Counted from the stretch's first letter, positions 24,570 to 34,121 are shown. The stretch is 64,000 bases of DNA from Nocardia anaemiae NBRC 100462 (GCF_001612725.1 NZ_BDAZ01000031.1:1-64000), one strand, 5' to 3'. Translations and numbers: made by a program. The notes: a model not told the origin generated them from the letters alone.

Positions 24570-25134
24570 TTGGGAGATCGTCATTGCCAGGCACGGCCCG
24601 ACCGAATGGTCACGAGCGGGGCGATTCAGCGGTCATACCGACATCCCCCTGTCAGCGGAGGGGCGGACCCGCGCGGCCGAACTCGGCAGGGCACTGCGGC
24701 GACCGCGACCGGAACGCATCCTCAGCAGCGATCTGACCCGGGCACGACAAACCGCCGCGGCAATCGCCACAGCCGCCGAACTCGACCCACAGGGCATCAC
24801 GATCGACAGCGGGCTGCGCGAAGAAGCGCTCGGATCATGGGAAGGCCGTACTCGCGGCCAAATCGCCAGTGCCAGCCGGGATGGCTACGCCCGCTGGCTG
24901 GCCGGTGACATCGGCGCGTTCGACGGCCGGGAAGGACTGGTGGCGGTGGCGCGGCGGGCCGTTCCCGTAGTGCTCGACCATTGCGCCGGGCGGCCCCGGA
25001 CCACCGGCCGCCTCGTCGTGGTCACCCATGCGAATACGGCGGTGGCGCTCATCGGCGCGCTCGGCGATATTCCGCCCGGAGAATGGGCGGATCTGCCGTG
25101 TCCCGGACCTGCGGAAGCCATGGTTCTGTGGTGA
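24538..25134 (+). CDS. Histidine phosphatase / phosphoglycerate mutase-like enzyme
   Basis: 198 residues of the histidine phosphatase superfamily. The phospho-accepting His is in VIARHGPTEW, the phosphate-binding Arg in SSDLTRARQTA, the acid in LREEALGSWEGRT, and the second His in LVVVTHANTAVA. Small stand-alone members dephosphorylate sugars or other metabolites. The ATG at 24538 overlaps the SDR gene by 32 bases; GTG 24559 (overlap 11) is an alternative. Within the operon it may remove a phosphate used to protect or activate an intermediate. Confidence 0.85.
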   Translation: MSRAAPVAAPDWEIVIARHGPTEWSRAGRFSGHTDIPLSAEGRTRAAELGRALRRPRPERILSSDLTRARQTAAAIATAAELDPQGITIDSGLREEALGSWEGRTRGQIASASRDGYARWLAGDIGAFDGREGLVAVARRAVPVVLDHCAGRPRTTGRLVVVTHANTAVALIGALGDIPPGEWADLPCPGPAEAMVLW

Positions 25135-26318
25135 GCGGGGCGGCTCGGGCACTGGCCTGCGCGGTGCTGATCACCGCCATCGGCAACGGTCTGTATCTCG
25201 CCGGTGCGGTGCTCTTTTTGACCCGTTCGGTCGGGCTGAGCGGTACCGACGTGGGAATCGGACTGACCATCGCGGGCGTTGCCGGACTCGGTGCGGGGCC
25301 GGTGATGGGTCACCTCGCTGATCGCTTCGGCGCGCGCGAGGTCTATCTGATCACGCTGACTGCCGAGGCGCTCGCCACCGGAAGTCTTGTCCTGGTCCAC
25401 GCTTTCGCGGTGTTCGTGGTCGTCGCGGCCGCGGTCGGGATTGCCGAGCAGGGCAGCCGAGCGGTGCGTGGTGCGCTGATCGCACGGATCGGCGGGGATG
25501 GGCGAGCGCGGCTGCGCGGCTATCTGCGATCCGTCACCAATATCGGTGTGGCTCTGGGTGCCGCCGGTGCGGGTCTGGCCATCCGATCCGATACGCGCAC
25601 AGCGTATTCGGCGCTGATCCTCATCGATGCCGCCAGCTTCCTGCTCACCGCGCTGATAATCGCGCGTATTCCACCACAGACCCCGCTGCCTCGGCCCGAC
25701 CGTACTGTGCGCCCCGACCGGTTGGACCTGCCGTTCCTGGCCGTCACCGGCGTGTACGGCGTGCTGTCGCTGCAGTATGCGGTGCTCACCGTGGCGTTGC
25801 CGCTGTGGATCGTCACGCATACCTCCGCTCCGGCCTGGCTGGTCTCGCCGCTGCTGCTGACGAACACCGTGCTCGTCGTCGGTCTCCAGGTGCGCGCGGG
25901 CCGCCGCGTCGAGTCCATCGCCGATGGCATCGCCATCACCCGCCGGGCCGCTGTCCTGTTGGCGCTGGGCTGCCTGCTGGTCTGCGCAAGCGGCGCAGGT
26001 TCGCCGGTATTCGCCGTGACGGTGCTGACGCTCGCGGTGATAGTGCATACATTGGGCGAAATCGGCCACGCCGCAGGCGAATTCGAATTGAGTTTCGCGC
26101 TGGCGCCGGAGCATGCACATGGCCGCTATCAAGGGATCTTCGGCATGGGAACGGGAGCCTTCATCGCCGCCGCCCCCGCTCTACTGAGCGTGATCTGCAT
26201 TGCCTGGGGCCGAGCCGGATGGGTTCTGCTCGGCGGCATACTGCTCAGCGCCGGTCTCGGCATCGGGCCGATAGCGCGCTGGGCGCAGCGCCGCGCCGCA
26301 CACCTTGTCGACGCCTGA
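25131..26318 (+). CDS. MFS exporter of the radical SAM operon
   Basis: 395 residues with 12 hydrophobic segments. The motif A region reads GPVMGHLADRFGAREVYL after TM2, and the second half begins near DLPFLAVTGVYGVLSLQY. GTG 25131 overlaps the TGA of the phosphatase gene (GTGA). It resembles MFS_1 multidrug and metabolite exporters. As last gene of the operon it most simply exports the product and may confer self-resistance. An intergenic space of about 180 bases follows before the esterase gene. Confidence 0.88.
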   Translation: MSGAARALACAVLITAIGNGLYLAGAVLFLTRSVGLSGTDVGIGLTIAGVAGLGAGPVMGHLADRFGAREVYLITLTAEALATGSLVLVHAFAVFVVVAAAVGIAEQGSRAVRGALIARIGGDGRARLRGYLRSVTNIGVALGAAGAGLAIRSDTRTAYSALILIDAASFLLTALIIARIPPQTPLPRPDRTVRPDRLDLPFLAVTGVYGVLSLQYAVLTVALPLWIVTHTSAPAWLVSPLLLTNTVLVVGLQVRAGRRVESIADGIAITRRAAVLLALGCLLVCASGAGSPVFAVTVLTLAVIVHTLGEIGHAAGEFELSFALAPEHAHGRYQGIFGMGTGAFIAAAPALLSVICIAWGRAGWVLLGGILLSAGLGIGPIARWAQRRAAHLVDA

Positions 26319-26495
26319 AACCGAGCAGTGCAACTGCGCCCCAGCAGATCTGGACGAATGGCGATTGTGCGGCAAACCGCGCCGGGCGAGGCTGGACCGA
26401 TGGTCATTGCTCGGATGGCGCGCTGACCGGCACTAGCTCGGAGAAGCTCTTGACCTGGCCGGAGTGGTGGTCGTGACGGTGGTATACCTCTGCTG

Positions 26496-27374
26496 GTGGG
26501 CGATGAATTGGTGACCGGTGAGTTGACCATCGACGGGCTCGCACGCGGCTTTGCCGTGCGTCCGCCGCGCGAACGGAATGCGCCGTTGGCGCTGGTGCTG
26601 CACGGCAATTTCTCGGGCAGCACGAGGACGTATGCCCGGCCGATCATGTACGACTGGACCAGTTTCGCCGCCCATGCCGACGAATGGGGCATCGCCGTCG
26701 CCTATCCCGATGGTCACGGTGGCTGCTGGGCCGATGGACGCGGGGTCACAACGGCCGACGAGGCCGGTGTGGACGATGTGTCGTTTCTGCGCGCGGTGAT
26801 CGATTGGTGCGCCGACCGCTTCGGCACCGCCCCGGATCGGACACTCGTGGCCGGTATTTCCAACGGCGCGTTCATGTCTCACCGATTCGCACTGGAAGCC
26901 GCCGATCGAGTACCGGTATTCGCCGCCGTCGCCGGGGGTTTCCCTGCGGCATTGTTGGATGTGCGGCCCACCCACGCGGTATCGGCGATGCTCATCAATG
27001 GCGATGCCGACCCGATTCAACCGATCACCGGCGGCTACTCCGGTCGCCGTGGTGCCAACGGCGAACCTCGCGGCCGCACACTGGGATTGCTCGAAACAGC
27101 CCGACACTGGCAGCGCCTCGATCGCTGCGTAGACGACGGGAACCCGATCACGACCGACAACTCGAGCCGCCACACGGCAACCGGCGGCGTCGGCGGAACC
27201 CAGGTCACCGCATGGACAGTATTCGGCGGCAGCCACACCTGGCCAGGCACACCAGTCCCCACAGAATGGGCAAACTCCCCCGGCGCAGCCACAACCCTCG
27301 AATTCGATGCCGCAGCCCAGATCTGGCACTTCGCCCACCCCCTCCTCACCCCACCATCAACCCGCCAACTCTGA
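26496..27374 (+). CDS. LpqC/PHB-depolymerase-like esterase
   Basis: 292 residues of the alpha/beta hydrolase family related to polyhydroxybutyrate depolymerases and feruloyl esterases. The oxyanion region is LALVLHGNFSGS, the nucleophile Ser is in VAGISNGAFMSH, the acid Asp is in INGDADPIQP, and the His is in FGGSHTWPG. No signal peptide is seen at this start, although relatives are often secreted. A -10-like TATACC at 26483-26488 ends about seven bases before the GTG, so the mRNA may be leaderless. The natural substrate is unknown. Confidence 0.82.
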   Translation: MGDELVTGELTIDGLARGFAVRPPRERNAPLALVLHGNFSGSTRTYARPIMYDWTSFAAHADEWGIAVAYPDGHGGCWADGRGVTTADEAGVDDVSFLRAVIDWCADRFGTAPDRTLVAGISNGAFMSHRFALEAADRVPVFAAVAGGFPAALLDVRPTHAVSAMLINGDADPIQPITGGYSGRRGANGEPRGRTLGLLETARHWQRLDRCVDDGNPITTDNSSRHTATGGVGGTQVTAWTVFGGSHTWPGTPVPTEWANSPGAATTLEFDAAAQIWHFAHPLLTPPSTRQL

Positions 27375-27746
27375 ACCCCGCGTCACTTCAACGTCGAGGT
27401 CGCCATCGCGGGCGCGGGCAGCGACACGGCACCGGTCATCGACACTTGCGCACTCGGAATCGACATCGCCACAGCGATTCTGGGCCATCTCGCGTAGCCG
27501 CAGGCGCCACATGTGGTTTCACCACGGCGGAGCGGCCCCGCTCACGTCGCGGAGCTCGACCGCGCCGCGCTCGACCACCACCGGTGTGTCGGCGATGCGC
27601 CTGCGAGCGAGCACAGCTCTAGCCGATCTCACCTTGAAGCAGTCGGCTGAGCACCGAATCGACCAGCCCGCCATCGGATCCCGATCATCGCGCTCGCCGG
27701 GCATACCCGCGGTCACGCGACGGCGCCGCTGGCTACGGCTCTCCGA
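27375..27746. other. Intergenic stretch without a recognised gene
   Basis: About 370 bases between the convergent esterase and quinone reductase genes. Frames on both strands are short and broken; a plus-strand piece (27388-27497) ending LGIDIATAILGHLA looks protein-like but no family could be named. It may be decayed coding sequence. Confidence 0.4.
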
Positions 27747-28523
27747 TCAGGCATGAATATGTATTCCGAACCCCGTGCGTCCCTTGGGTTCCAGGCCTTC
27801 GCGTAACCGCAGAGCGGGCATTTCGTAGTCGCCGCCGTTCTGGGTGCGGAAGGCGATCGGATCTGTTTGTTCGATCGTCAGCAGGCGCTGCTCCCAGGCC
27901 TTGGCAGCGTCGGTGACGTCTTCGGGCGAAATGCGGTCCGTGCCATAGATCGTGAATGGCGGCAGCACGTCCATACCGGGGTAGTACAGGATGCCGTGCT
28001 GGATCGGGAAGAGCAGATCGTCGATGGGGCCGTTGATGCCGCGGTCGCTGTAATGCGGTTCGCGGCCGCCGATCGTCACCGACAGCATGGCTCGCTTACC
28101 CGCGAGGGTGCCCTCGCCGTAGCGGTCGCCATAGCGGGTGTCGCTGTGTTCGCCTACGCCGTAGGCGAAGTGGTAGGTGAAGACCCGGTCGAACCAGCCC
28201 TTGAGGATCGCGGGCATCGAGTACCACCACAGCGGGAATTGGAAGATCACGGTGTCGGCCCAGCGCAGTTTCTCCTGCTCGGCCGCGATATCGGCGCTGA
28301 GTGTGCCGGTGTCGTACGCACGGCCGGAGTCCGCGGCGACCCGCAGTGGGTCGCTCGGCTCGCCGAAATCGTCGGCGTCGACCGTCGCCCTCCATCGCAT
28401 CGCGTACAGGTCGCTGACCTGCACCTCGTGCCCGGCCTCGCGAAGGGTCGTGACCGCGATGTCCTTGAGCGTGCCGTTGAGTGACCGCGGTTCGGGGTGG
28501 GCGTGGACGATGAGTGTCCGCAT
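27747..28523 (-). CDS. NAD(P)H quinone oxidoreductase, flavodoxin-like
   Basis: 258 residues of the NQO1/MdaB-like family. It starts TLIVHAHPEPRSLNGTL, the FMN/FAD phosphate-binding loop, and carries the family block DTVIFQFPLWWYSMPAILKG followed by WFDRVFTYHFAYG and the glycine-rich VTIGGREPHYSDRG. Two-electron reduction of quinones would protect against redox cycling. ATG 28523 is preceded by AGGAGC at 28529-28534. The gene is divergent from an XRE-type regulator; that pairing is common in actinomycetes and suggests the regulator controls it. Confidence 0.9.
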   Translation of the reverse strand: MRTLIVHAHPEPRSLNGTLKDIAVTTLREAGHEVQVSDLYAMRWRATVDADDFGEPSDPLRVAADSGRAYDTGTLSADIAAEQEKLRWADTVIFQFPLWWYSMPAILKGWFDRVFTYHFAYGVGEHSDTRYGDRYGEGTLAGKRAMLSVTIGGREPHYSDRGINGPIDDLLFPIQHGILYYPGMDVLPPFTIYGTDRISPEDVTDAAKAWEQRLLTIEQTDPIAFRTQNGGDYEMPALRLREGLEPKGRTGFGIHIHA

Positions 28524-28664
28524 TTGCTGCTCCTTTCGGATCGGATGTGTTCGATCTTCGGACGCCACGCGGACGCCGTTCAGGGACGCTTTTTCCATCG
28601 GACGGGACTTCCTGGTATCGACAGGACCACCCTCGCGCCGCGAAGCCGTGGCAATACTGGAGGG

Positions 28665-29516
28665 ATGGACGAGCTCAGCGACTTCCTGCGCACGCGGCGG
28701 TCCCGGGTGGATCCCGGATCCGTCGGCATAGCGACCGATTCGCGCCGCCGAGTGGCCGGATTGCGCCGCGAGGAGGTCGCGCATTTGTCCGGGGTGAGTG
28801 TCGACTACTACGTGCGCTTGGAGCAGGGACGTGCCCGGCAGCCGTCCGCGCAGGTCCTCGATGCGCTGGCCCGCGTGCTCGGCCTCGACGAGGTGGAGCG
28901 CGAGCATCTGCACCGGCTGGCCCGCCGCCCACAGCGTCCGGCGAAGTCGGCACCGAATGTCCGCATCCGCCCCGAGTTGCGGCGGGTGCTGGATCTCATT
29001 CCCGACGCACCCGCATTCATAGTCGATCACCGCCTCGACGTGATGGCGGGCAACCGGCTCGCGGAACTGCTGTACGGGCACAGTCCGATGAAGGGCCTGA
29101 ATATCGCCCGCCACATCTTTTTGGACGACTGCGGCGCGCGCTCGATCTATGCCGAATGGGAGGTTTGTACCCGCGATGTCGTCGGCCACCTGCGTCTCGC
29201 GGCGGGCAAGTATCCCGACGATCCGAAACTGTCGGCCCTGATCGGCGAACTCGCCGTACACAGCGACCGCTTCCGCAAGTTGTGGGCGCGCGCGGACGTC
29301 CGCTCCCGAACCCACGGCCGCAAGGCCTTTATTCATCCCCTGGTCGGCACCCTGGATCTACATCAGGAAAACTTCGCGTTGCCGGAGGAAACCGGGACCG
29401 AACTTGTCATCCTCTCCGCCGAGCCCGGCAGCGAATCCCACGACAATCTGCGCCTTCTCGCCAGCCTGGGTGCCACGGACGCCGCCGCGCCCGACCGTCG
29501 AATGACACAACCCTAG
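28665..29516 (+). CDS. XRE-family regulator with MmyB-type ligand domain
   Basis: 283 residues. The helix-turn-helix spans GLRREEVAHLSGVSVDYYVR and LEQGRARQPSAQVLDALARVLG. The C-terminal MmyB-like domain, related to PAS folds and thought to bind fatty acid or flavin-type ligands, begins near RVLDLIPDAPAFIVDH and includes FLDDCGARSIYAEWE and LDLHQENFALPEE. GGAGGG directly abuts the ATG, too close for normal Shine-Dalgarno use; AATACT at 28653-28658 could be a -10, so a leaderless transcript is plausible. It is divergent from the quinone reductase. Confidence 0.88.
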   Translation: MDELSDFLRTRRSRVDPGSVGIATDSRRRVAGLRREEVAHLSGVSVDYYVRLEQGRARQPSAQVLDALARVLGLDEVEREHLHRLARRPQRPAKSAPNVRIRPELRRVLDLIPDAPAFIVDHRLDVMAGNRLAELLYGHSPMKGLNIARHIFLDDCGARSIYAEWEVCTRDVVGHLRLAAGKYPDDPKLSALIGELAVHSDRFRKLWARADVRSRTHGRKAFIHPLVGTLDLHQENFALPEETGTELVILSAEPGSESHDNLRLLASLGATDAAAPDRRMTQP

Positions 29517-29575
29517 CGAGCGTCTTAGTCATGTAATACCGTGAGCTCGGGGGTCGCTGGAGAACGGGGCCGCCG

Positions 29576-30424
29576 ATGACCATCCGACGCGACGCACTCC
29601 AACGCGATATTGTCACCGACTTCAGCTCTCGCATGAGCTATGGCGCATACCTGGACCTCGGTACCTTGTTGAGCGCGCAACATCCGGTCAGTCGACCGCA
29701 GCAGCACGATGAGCTGCTGTTCATCATTCAGCACCAGACCACCGAGCTGTGGCTGAAGCTGGTGCTGCACGAATTGTGCGCCGCGCGTGCGGCTCTCGAT
29801 GCCGACGACATCGGCGTCGCACTCAAATGCATTGCGCGGGTCAAACATATCCAGAAGACGCTGACCGAGCAGTGGTCCGTACTCGCGACGCTGACACCCA
29901 CCGAATACGCGCAATTCCGTGAATTTCTGGGGAACTCGTCGGGGTTCCAGTCCTATCAGTACCGTGCCATAGAGTTCATCCTCGGTAACAAGAACGCGGC
30001 CGTACTTCGGGTATTCGAATCCGAGCCCGCGGCGCACGAGATGCTGGCTACGCTCCTGCGCGAACCGACCCTCTACGACGCATTCTGGCGTCATCTCGCC
30101 CGCACCGGGCTGGAAGTGCCGCGCTCGATACTGGAACGGGATATCACCGAGGCCCATACGCTCGACCCCGAACTGCTCGCCCTCGTGCAATCGATTTACG
30201 CAGCGCCGGAAGAACATTGGTCCGTGTACGAGACATTCGAGGAACTGGTCGACCTGGAGGAGAATTTCCAGCTGTGGCGGTTCCGACATCTGCGCACGGT
30301 GCTGCGTGTCATCGGAAGACGCAGCGGGACAGGCGGATCCAGCGGGGCCGGATTCCTGCAACGCGCACTCGAGCACACCTACTTTCCAGAGCTGTTCGCC
30401 GTTCGCACCTGGACCGGACACTGA
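29576..30424 (+). CDS. kynA: Tryptophan 2,3-dioxygenase
   Basis: 282 residues of the heme tryptophan dioxygenase family. The substrate-side His is in HDELLFIIQHQTTELWLKLV, LGNSSGFQSYQYRAIEFILG is the dimer-contact signature, and the distal part contains FRHLRTVLRVIGRRSGTGG followed by SSGAGFL, with the heme-ligating His. It opens the indole ring of tryptophan to N-formylkynurenine, the first step of kynurenine metabolism. No kynureninase or formamidase is nearby, so it is isolated here. The remnant of a PaaX-type regulator follows it. Confidence 0.93.
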   Translation: MTIRRDALQRDIVTDFSSRMSYGAYLDLGTLLSAQHPVSRPQQHDELLFIIQHQTTELWLKLVLHELCAARAALDADDIGVALKCIARVKHIQKTLTEQWSVLATLTPTEYAQFREFLGNSSGFQSYQYRAIEFILGNKNAAVLRVFESEPAAHEMLATLLREPTLYDAFWRHLARTGLEVPRSILERDITEAHTLDPELLALVQSIYAAPEEHWSVYETFEELVDLEENFQLWRFRHLRTVLRVIGRRSGTGGSSGAGFLQRALEHTYFPELFAVRTWTGH

Positions 30425-30439
30425 ACAAAATCGGCGTTT

Positions 30440-30660
30440 ATTCCGGTCGAGCCGAGTCGATCGCAGCTCGACCTCGACGACCTCGCGACCGAACACCGAA
30501 CCTTCTACGAAGAGCAGCGCGGAATCCGCGACAGCTCCGACCGCGACGCCTTCGCCCACTTCACCCTGCGAGTGGCGGACCAGCCCCTACGTCGATCCGG
30601 GATTGCCCGATGACATGCCGCCCGCCGACTGGCCGGGCCCCGCCAGTGATGACGAACAGG
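30440..30660 (+). pseudogene. PaaX-family regulator C-terminal remnant
   Basis: One frame reads DAFAHFTLRVADQPL (30541-30590) and the next frame continues EWRTSPYVDPGLPDDMPPADW and then PGPA (about 30565-30640), which matches the closing helix of PaaX-type repressors (W-R-x-x-P-Y-x-D-P-G-L-P...DWPG). A frameshift near 30570-30580 separates them and no N-terminal winged helix is present. The gene is therefore broken and truncated. Its former target is unknown. Confidence 0.4.
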
Positions 30661-30752
30661 GCATGGGGTGTGCGAACACCGGCGAAGGGCGCGACAGCAC
30701 TAGGGCTAGGCTGCTTGCGGTAGGTGATAAGCCGAACGGAGAGGGCTGATAT

Positions 30753-32198
30753 ATGGCGTCCGCGACAGGATCCGCACAGATCGGGGTTACCGGCTTGGCG
30801 GTCATGGGTAGCAATATCGCCCGGAACTTCGCCAAACACGGTTACACGGTGGCGCTGCACAACCGCAGCATCGCCAAGACCGACGCACTGCTTGCCGAAC
30901 ACGGCGGCGACGGCGAGTTCGTGCGCACCGAAACGATCGAGGAGTTCGTCGCGGCGCTGGAGAAGCCGCGCCGGGTGCTGATCATGGTCAAGGCGGGCGA
31001 TCCGACCGACGCGGTCATCGAGGAACTGGCCGCCGCCATGGAGCCCGGCGACATCATCATCGACGGCGGCAACGCGCTCTACACCGACACCATTCGCCGC
31101 GAGGCAGCCATGAAGGCGCGTGGGTTGAACTTCGTCGGCGCGGGCATCTCCGGTGGTGAGGAGGGCGCGCTCAACGGTCCGGCGATCATGCCGGGTGGCC
31201 CCAAGGAGTCCTACGAATCCCTCGGGCCGCTGCTGGAATCGATTGCCGCGCAGGTGGACGGCACACCGTGCTGCACGCATATCGGCCCCGACGGCTCCGG
31301 CCACTTCGTCAAGATGGTGCACAACGGCATCGAATACGCCGATATGCAGCTCATCGGCGAGGCCTACCACCTGTTCCGCGACGCGCTGGGCTTCGACGCC
31401 AAGCAGATCGCCGATGTCTTCACGCAGTGGAACTCCGGCGAACTCGAGAGCTACCTGGTCGAGATCACCGCCGAGGTGCTCAACCAAGTCGATGCGAAGA
31501 CCGGGCAGCCGCTGGTGGATGTCATCGTCGACGCGGCCGAGCAGAAGGGCACCGGTCGCTGGACCGTGAAGTCCGCACTCGATCTGGGCATCCCGGTCAC
31601 CGGCATCGCCGAGGCGGTCTTCGCGCGGGCGCTGTCGGGCTCGCGTGCGCAGCGCAAGGCCGCGGTCGGTCTCGCCGCTGGCAAGCTCGGCGAAAAGCCC
31701 ACCGACGTCGCACAATTCACCGAGGACATCCGGCAGGCGCTCTACGCGTCGAAGATCGTCGCGTACGCCCAGGGCTTCGATCAGATCGCGGCGGGCAGTG
31801 CCGAATACAACTGGGGCCTGCGTCCCGGCGATATGGCCACCATCTGGCGCGGCGGCTGCATCATCCGGGCCCGCTTCCTGAACCGGATCAAAGAGGCCTA
31901 CGACCAGAATCCGGAACTGCCCAGCCTGATCCTCGCACCGTACTTCCGTTCGGCGATCGAAACGGCCATCGACAGCTGGCGCCGCGTGGTCGCCACCGCC
32001 ACCCTGCTCGGCATCCCGGTGCCCGCGTTCGCGTCCTCGCTCTCCTACTACGACGCCCTGCGCGCCGAACGCCTGCCCGCCGCCCTCACCCAGGGCCAGC
32101 GCGACTTCTTCGGCGCGCACACCTACGAGCGGATCGATGCGCCGGGCAAGTACCACACGCTGTGGAGCGGCGATCGCAGCGAGGTTTCGGCCGACTGA
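30753..32198 (+). CDS. gnd: 6-phosphogluconate dehydrogenase, decarboxylating
   Basis: 481 residues, the full length of the dimeric long form. The NADP site is GVTGLAVMGSNIARNFAKHG with HNRS following. The catalytic region carries GAGISGGEEGALNGPAIMPG and the lysine-bearing SGHFVKMVHNGIEYADMQLI. The C-terminal RTSAQRDYFGAH-type region is present as QGQRDFFGAHTYERID. It is the NADPH- and ribulose-5-phosphate-producing step of the pentose phosphate pathway. GGAGAGGG stands about ten bases before the ATG. It is convergent with nothing and lies before the toxin-like locus. Confidence 0.96.
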   Translation: MASATGSAQIGVTGLAVMGSNIARNFAKHGYTVALHNRSIAKTDALLAEHGGDGEFVRTETIEEFVAALEKPRRVLIMVKAGDPTDAVIEELAAAMEPGDIIIDGGNALYTDTIRREAAMKARGLNFVGAGISGGEEGALNGPAIMPGGPKESYESLGPLLESIAAQVDGTPCCTHIGPDGSGHFVKMVHNGIEYADMQLIGEAYHLFRDALGFDAKQIADVFTQWNSGELESYLVEITAEVLNQVDAKTGQPLVDVIVDAAEQKGTGRWTVKSALDLGIPVTGIAEAVFARALSGSRAQRKAAVGLAAGKLGEKPTDVAQFTEDIRQALYASKIVAYAQGFDQIAAGSAEYNWGLRPGDMATIWRGGCIIRARFLNRIKEAYDQNPELPSLILAPYFRSAIETAIDSWRRVVATATLLGIPVPAFASSLSYYDALRAERLPAALTQGQRDFFGAHTYERIDAPGKYHTLWSGDRSEVSAD

Positions 32199-32268
32199 TT
32201 CGAGCGCCATCCCAGCTATGGGAAGACCCCAAAATTAGGGGCCGGGTGTCTCGCATGAGGAGGACTGT

Positions 32269-33666
32269 TTGGCGGACGAACCACGCGGATCAGCCGCCGA
32301 GCAGCAGCTCGCCGATGCGCTGAAAGCGCTCGGACCGACGGGCTGGCAGCAAGCGGACGCGGTATTCGCGGTGACCGTGGCGGGCGAAGTCGGACAGCTC
32401 GTGTACTCCGTCGGCGACCAGGTGATTCCGCTATCGCCCCCCGAGTCGGTCCTGGCATTGGTCCGGGAGATGCGTACGGTCGCGGCCGGGGCCAATGGCG
32501 GACCGTGGTGGCGGATGCTGGTGGTACTGGCCGAGTCCGGCTCGCTCGATATCGATTACGACTACGGCGAACAGCCGTTCCCACCTGGGCAGCTATTCGC
32601 TCCAGAGGCGTATCGCGCGGACCTCGAGGCTTATCCGCGCGCGAGGATACCGGTGTGGTTGGGCGCCTACATCGGCCACGGCGACCGGCAGCGCCGCACG
32701 CCACAACAGGCCGCGGCCCAGGCGCGCGCCGATCGATCCGCCCAGGTGTGGGCGACACTGGCGGAGTACGAATTTCCACCCTTCCCGCAGATGTGGGCGC
32801 GCTGGGCGACAATCGCCGCGGCATTCGTGGCCGCCCGGTCGGAGCAGGGTCCGCGCATGGAGCCGTGGACAGGTGTATTCGACGGCGCGGCATTGGACGG
32901 GTCGACGCTGCATGCGCTCCCGGCCGGACGGGCGGTGCTCTCGGGCGGGGTGTGGAATGCCCCGACCCTGGACGCGGTCTACAACGGCGGCGAGCCGATG
33001 CCGAATCTCTATGCCGGAGCGCCGGATTGGGTGGCCGACCCGGTGCTCGACCCGCGCGCCGCATCGGGTCTGCTGTCGTTCTGCTACTGGTGGGAGGCCG
33101 GGCGCTGGTATCGCGGAGCGTCGCCGTCGGCGGAGGAGTGCGCTGTGGCGGTGCCGGGCGTGTGGACCAGGGAAACCGTGCTCGGTATCGTCGCCGATCT
33201 GCTCGGCGAGCCGAAACCTGGTGCGCGCGAAGCGATTGCCGCGCTGCTAGCGGCGGCCGAGGTCGGCCGGGTCACCCGCCGGGAACTGGTGGATGTATTC
33301 GGCGAGGACGGCCGGTTCGATATCGACGGTGCGCTCTATCAGTACTCGATGGCGGGATTGGCGCCGCCGACCCTGGAACCGATCCCGGCGGCGGAGGCGA
33401 TCTCCCGAGTGCGCGATTACATCACCGGGCGGGTACTCGACACCACGGGCTATCCACTCGACCAGTTGGTCGCCGAACGATTCAGCGTCGGCTGGATGGT
33501 GCATGTGCCGGTGCCCGCCGGGATGGTCGCGACCGATCGGGCCATCTTCTACCTGGGCGACGACGGTCTGCTGGAGCAGTCGTCGTCGTCCATCGATCCG
33601 CCGCGCTACATCGCCGACTTCGAACGCCGATACGCCGAACGCCACGGCCGTCCCGAAGGAAGGTAG
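32269..33666 (+). CDS. Hypothetical protein with possible YezG-like immunity fold
   Basis: 465 residues. The first 130 residues resemble YezG-type immunity proteins of polymorphic toxin systems: GQLVYSVGDQVIPLSPPESV, then SLDIDYDYGEQPFP, and YPRARIPVWLGAY. The middle holds a W-rich segment (SGLLSFCYWWEAGRWYRG). The C-terminal 80 residues have FSVGWMVHVPVPAGMVATD, then AIFYLGDDGLLEQSSSSI. TTG 32269 is used as start because GAGGAGGA ends six bases before it. The gene is followed within three bases by the YbaB-like gene. An immunity role toward the giant downstream protein is inference from fold impression and position only. Confidence 0.6.
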   Translation: MADEPRGSAAEQQLADALKALGPTGWQQADAVFAVTVAGEVGQLVYSVGDQVIPLSPPESVLALVREMRTVAAGANGGPWWRMLVVLAESGSLDIDYDYGEQPFPPGQLFAPEAYRADLEAYPRARIPVWLGAYIGHGDRQRRTPQQAAAQARADRSAQVWATLAEYEFPPFPQMWARWATIAAAFVAARSEQGPRMEPWTGVFDGAALDGSTLHALPAGRAVLSGGVWNAPTLDAVYNGGEPMPNLYAGAPDWVADPVLDPRAASGLLSFCYWWEAGRWYRGASPSAEECAVAVPGVWTRETVLGIVADLLGEPKPGAREAIAALLAAAEVGRVTRRELVDVFGEDGRFDIDGALYQYSMAGLAPPTLEPIPAAEAISRVRDYITGRVLDTTGYPLDQLVAERFSVGWMVHVPVPAGMVATDRAIFYLGDDGLLEQSSSSIDPPRYIADFERRYAERHGRPEGR

Positions 33667-33668
33667 TC

Positions 33669-34121
33669 ATGGACCGTTGGGAGCGAGAAGGATTGCGCTC
33701 GGCCAACTTCGGGATCCGCAATCAGGTCGAAAACATTCTCGACGCACTCGGCGAACAACGCGCCCACCGGGCCGAGCTGCAACGGAAGTTGGATACCGCA
33801 CGATGCGAGGCGACCTCGGCGGACGGTCTGGTGCAGGTGACCGTCGACAACTCTGGTGTGCTGATCGACGTGCGGTTCACCAAGGATGCCGCGCATAGTA
33901 CCGCCGAGCAGCTGGGCCGGTCGGTCACCGAGGCCGGACGGGAGGCGGCCAGGCGCATGCGGGAGCAGACCACACAGATCCTGGCCCCGGTTGCCACGGC
34001 CGTGCACGCCATGCCGGACCTGCCCGACCTGGTACTCGGCGCATCGAGCCTGCGTCAACCGGAAGAAGCCGAGACGCACGGCTATTCCCAGAATCGGGAA
34101 GGTGGGGCGCGCCCGAAGTAA
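33669..34121 (+). CDS. YbaB/EbfC-like protein
   Basis: 150 residues. A helical N-terminus (NQVENILDALGEQRAHRAEL) leads to the small YbaB core: GLVQVTVDNSGVLIDVRFT, then TAEQLGRSVTEAGREAARRM. AAGGAAGG (33656-33663) lies six bases before the ATG, and only two bases separate it from the preceding gene. YbaB relatives bind DNA as dimers; the actinobacterial branch found beside WXG100 genes is of unknown role and may be part of type VII secretion loci. Confidence 0.75.
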   Translation: MDRWEREGLRSANFGIRNQVENILDALGEQRAHRAELQRKLDTARCEATSADGLVQVTVDNSGVLIDVRFTKDAAHSTAEQLGRSVTEAGREAARRMREQTTQILAPVATAVHAMPDLPDLVLGASSLRQPEEAETHGYSQNREGGARPK

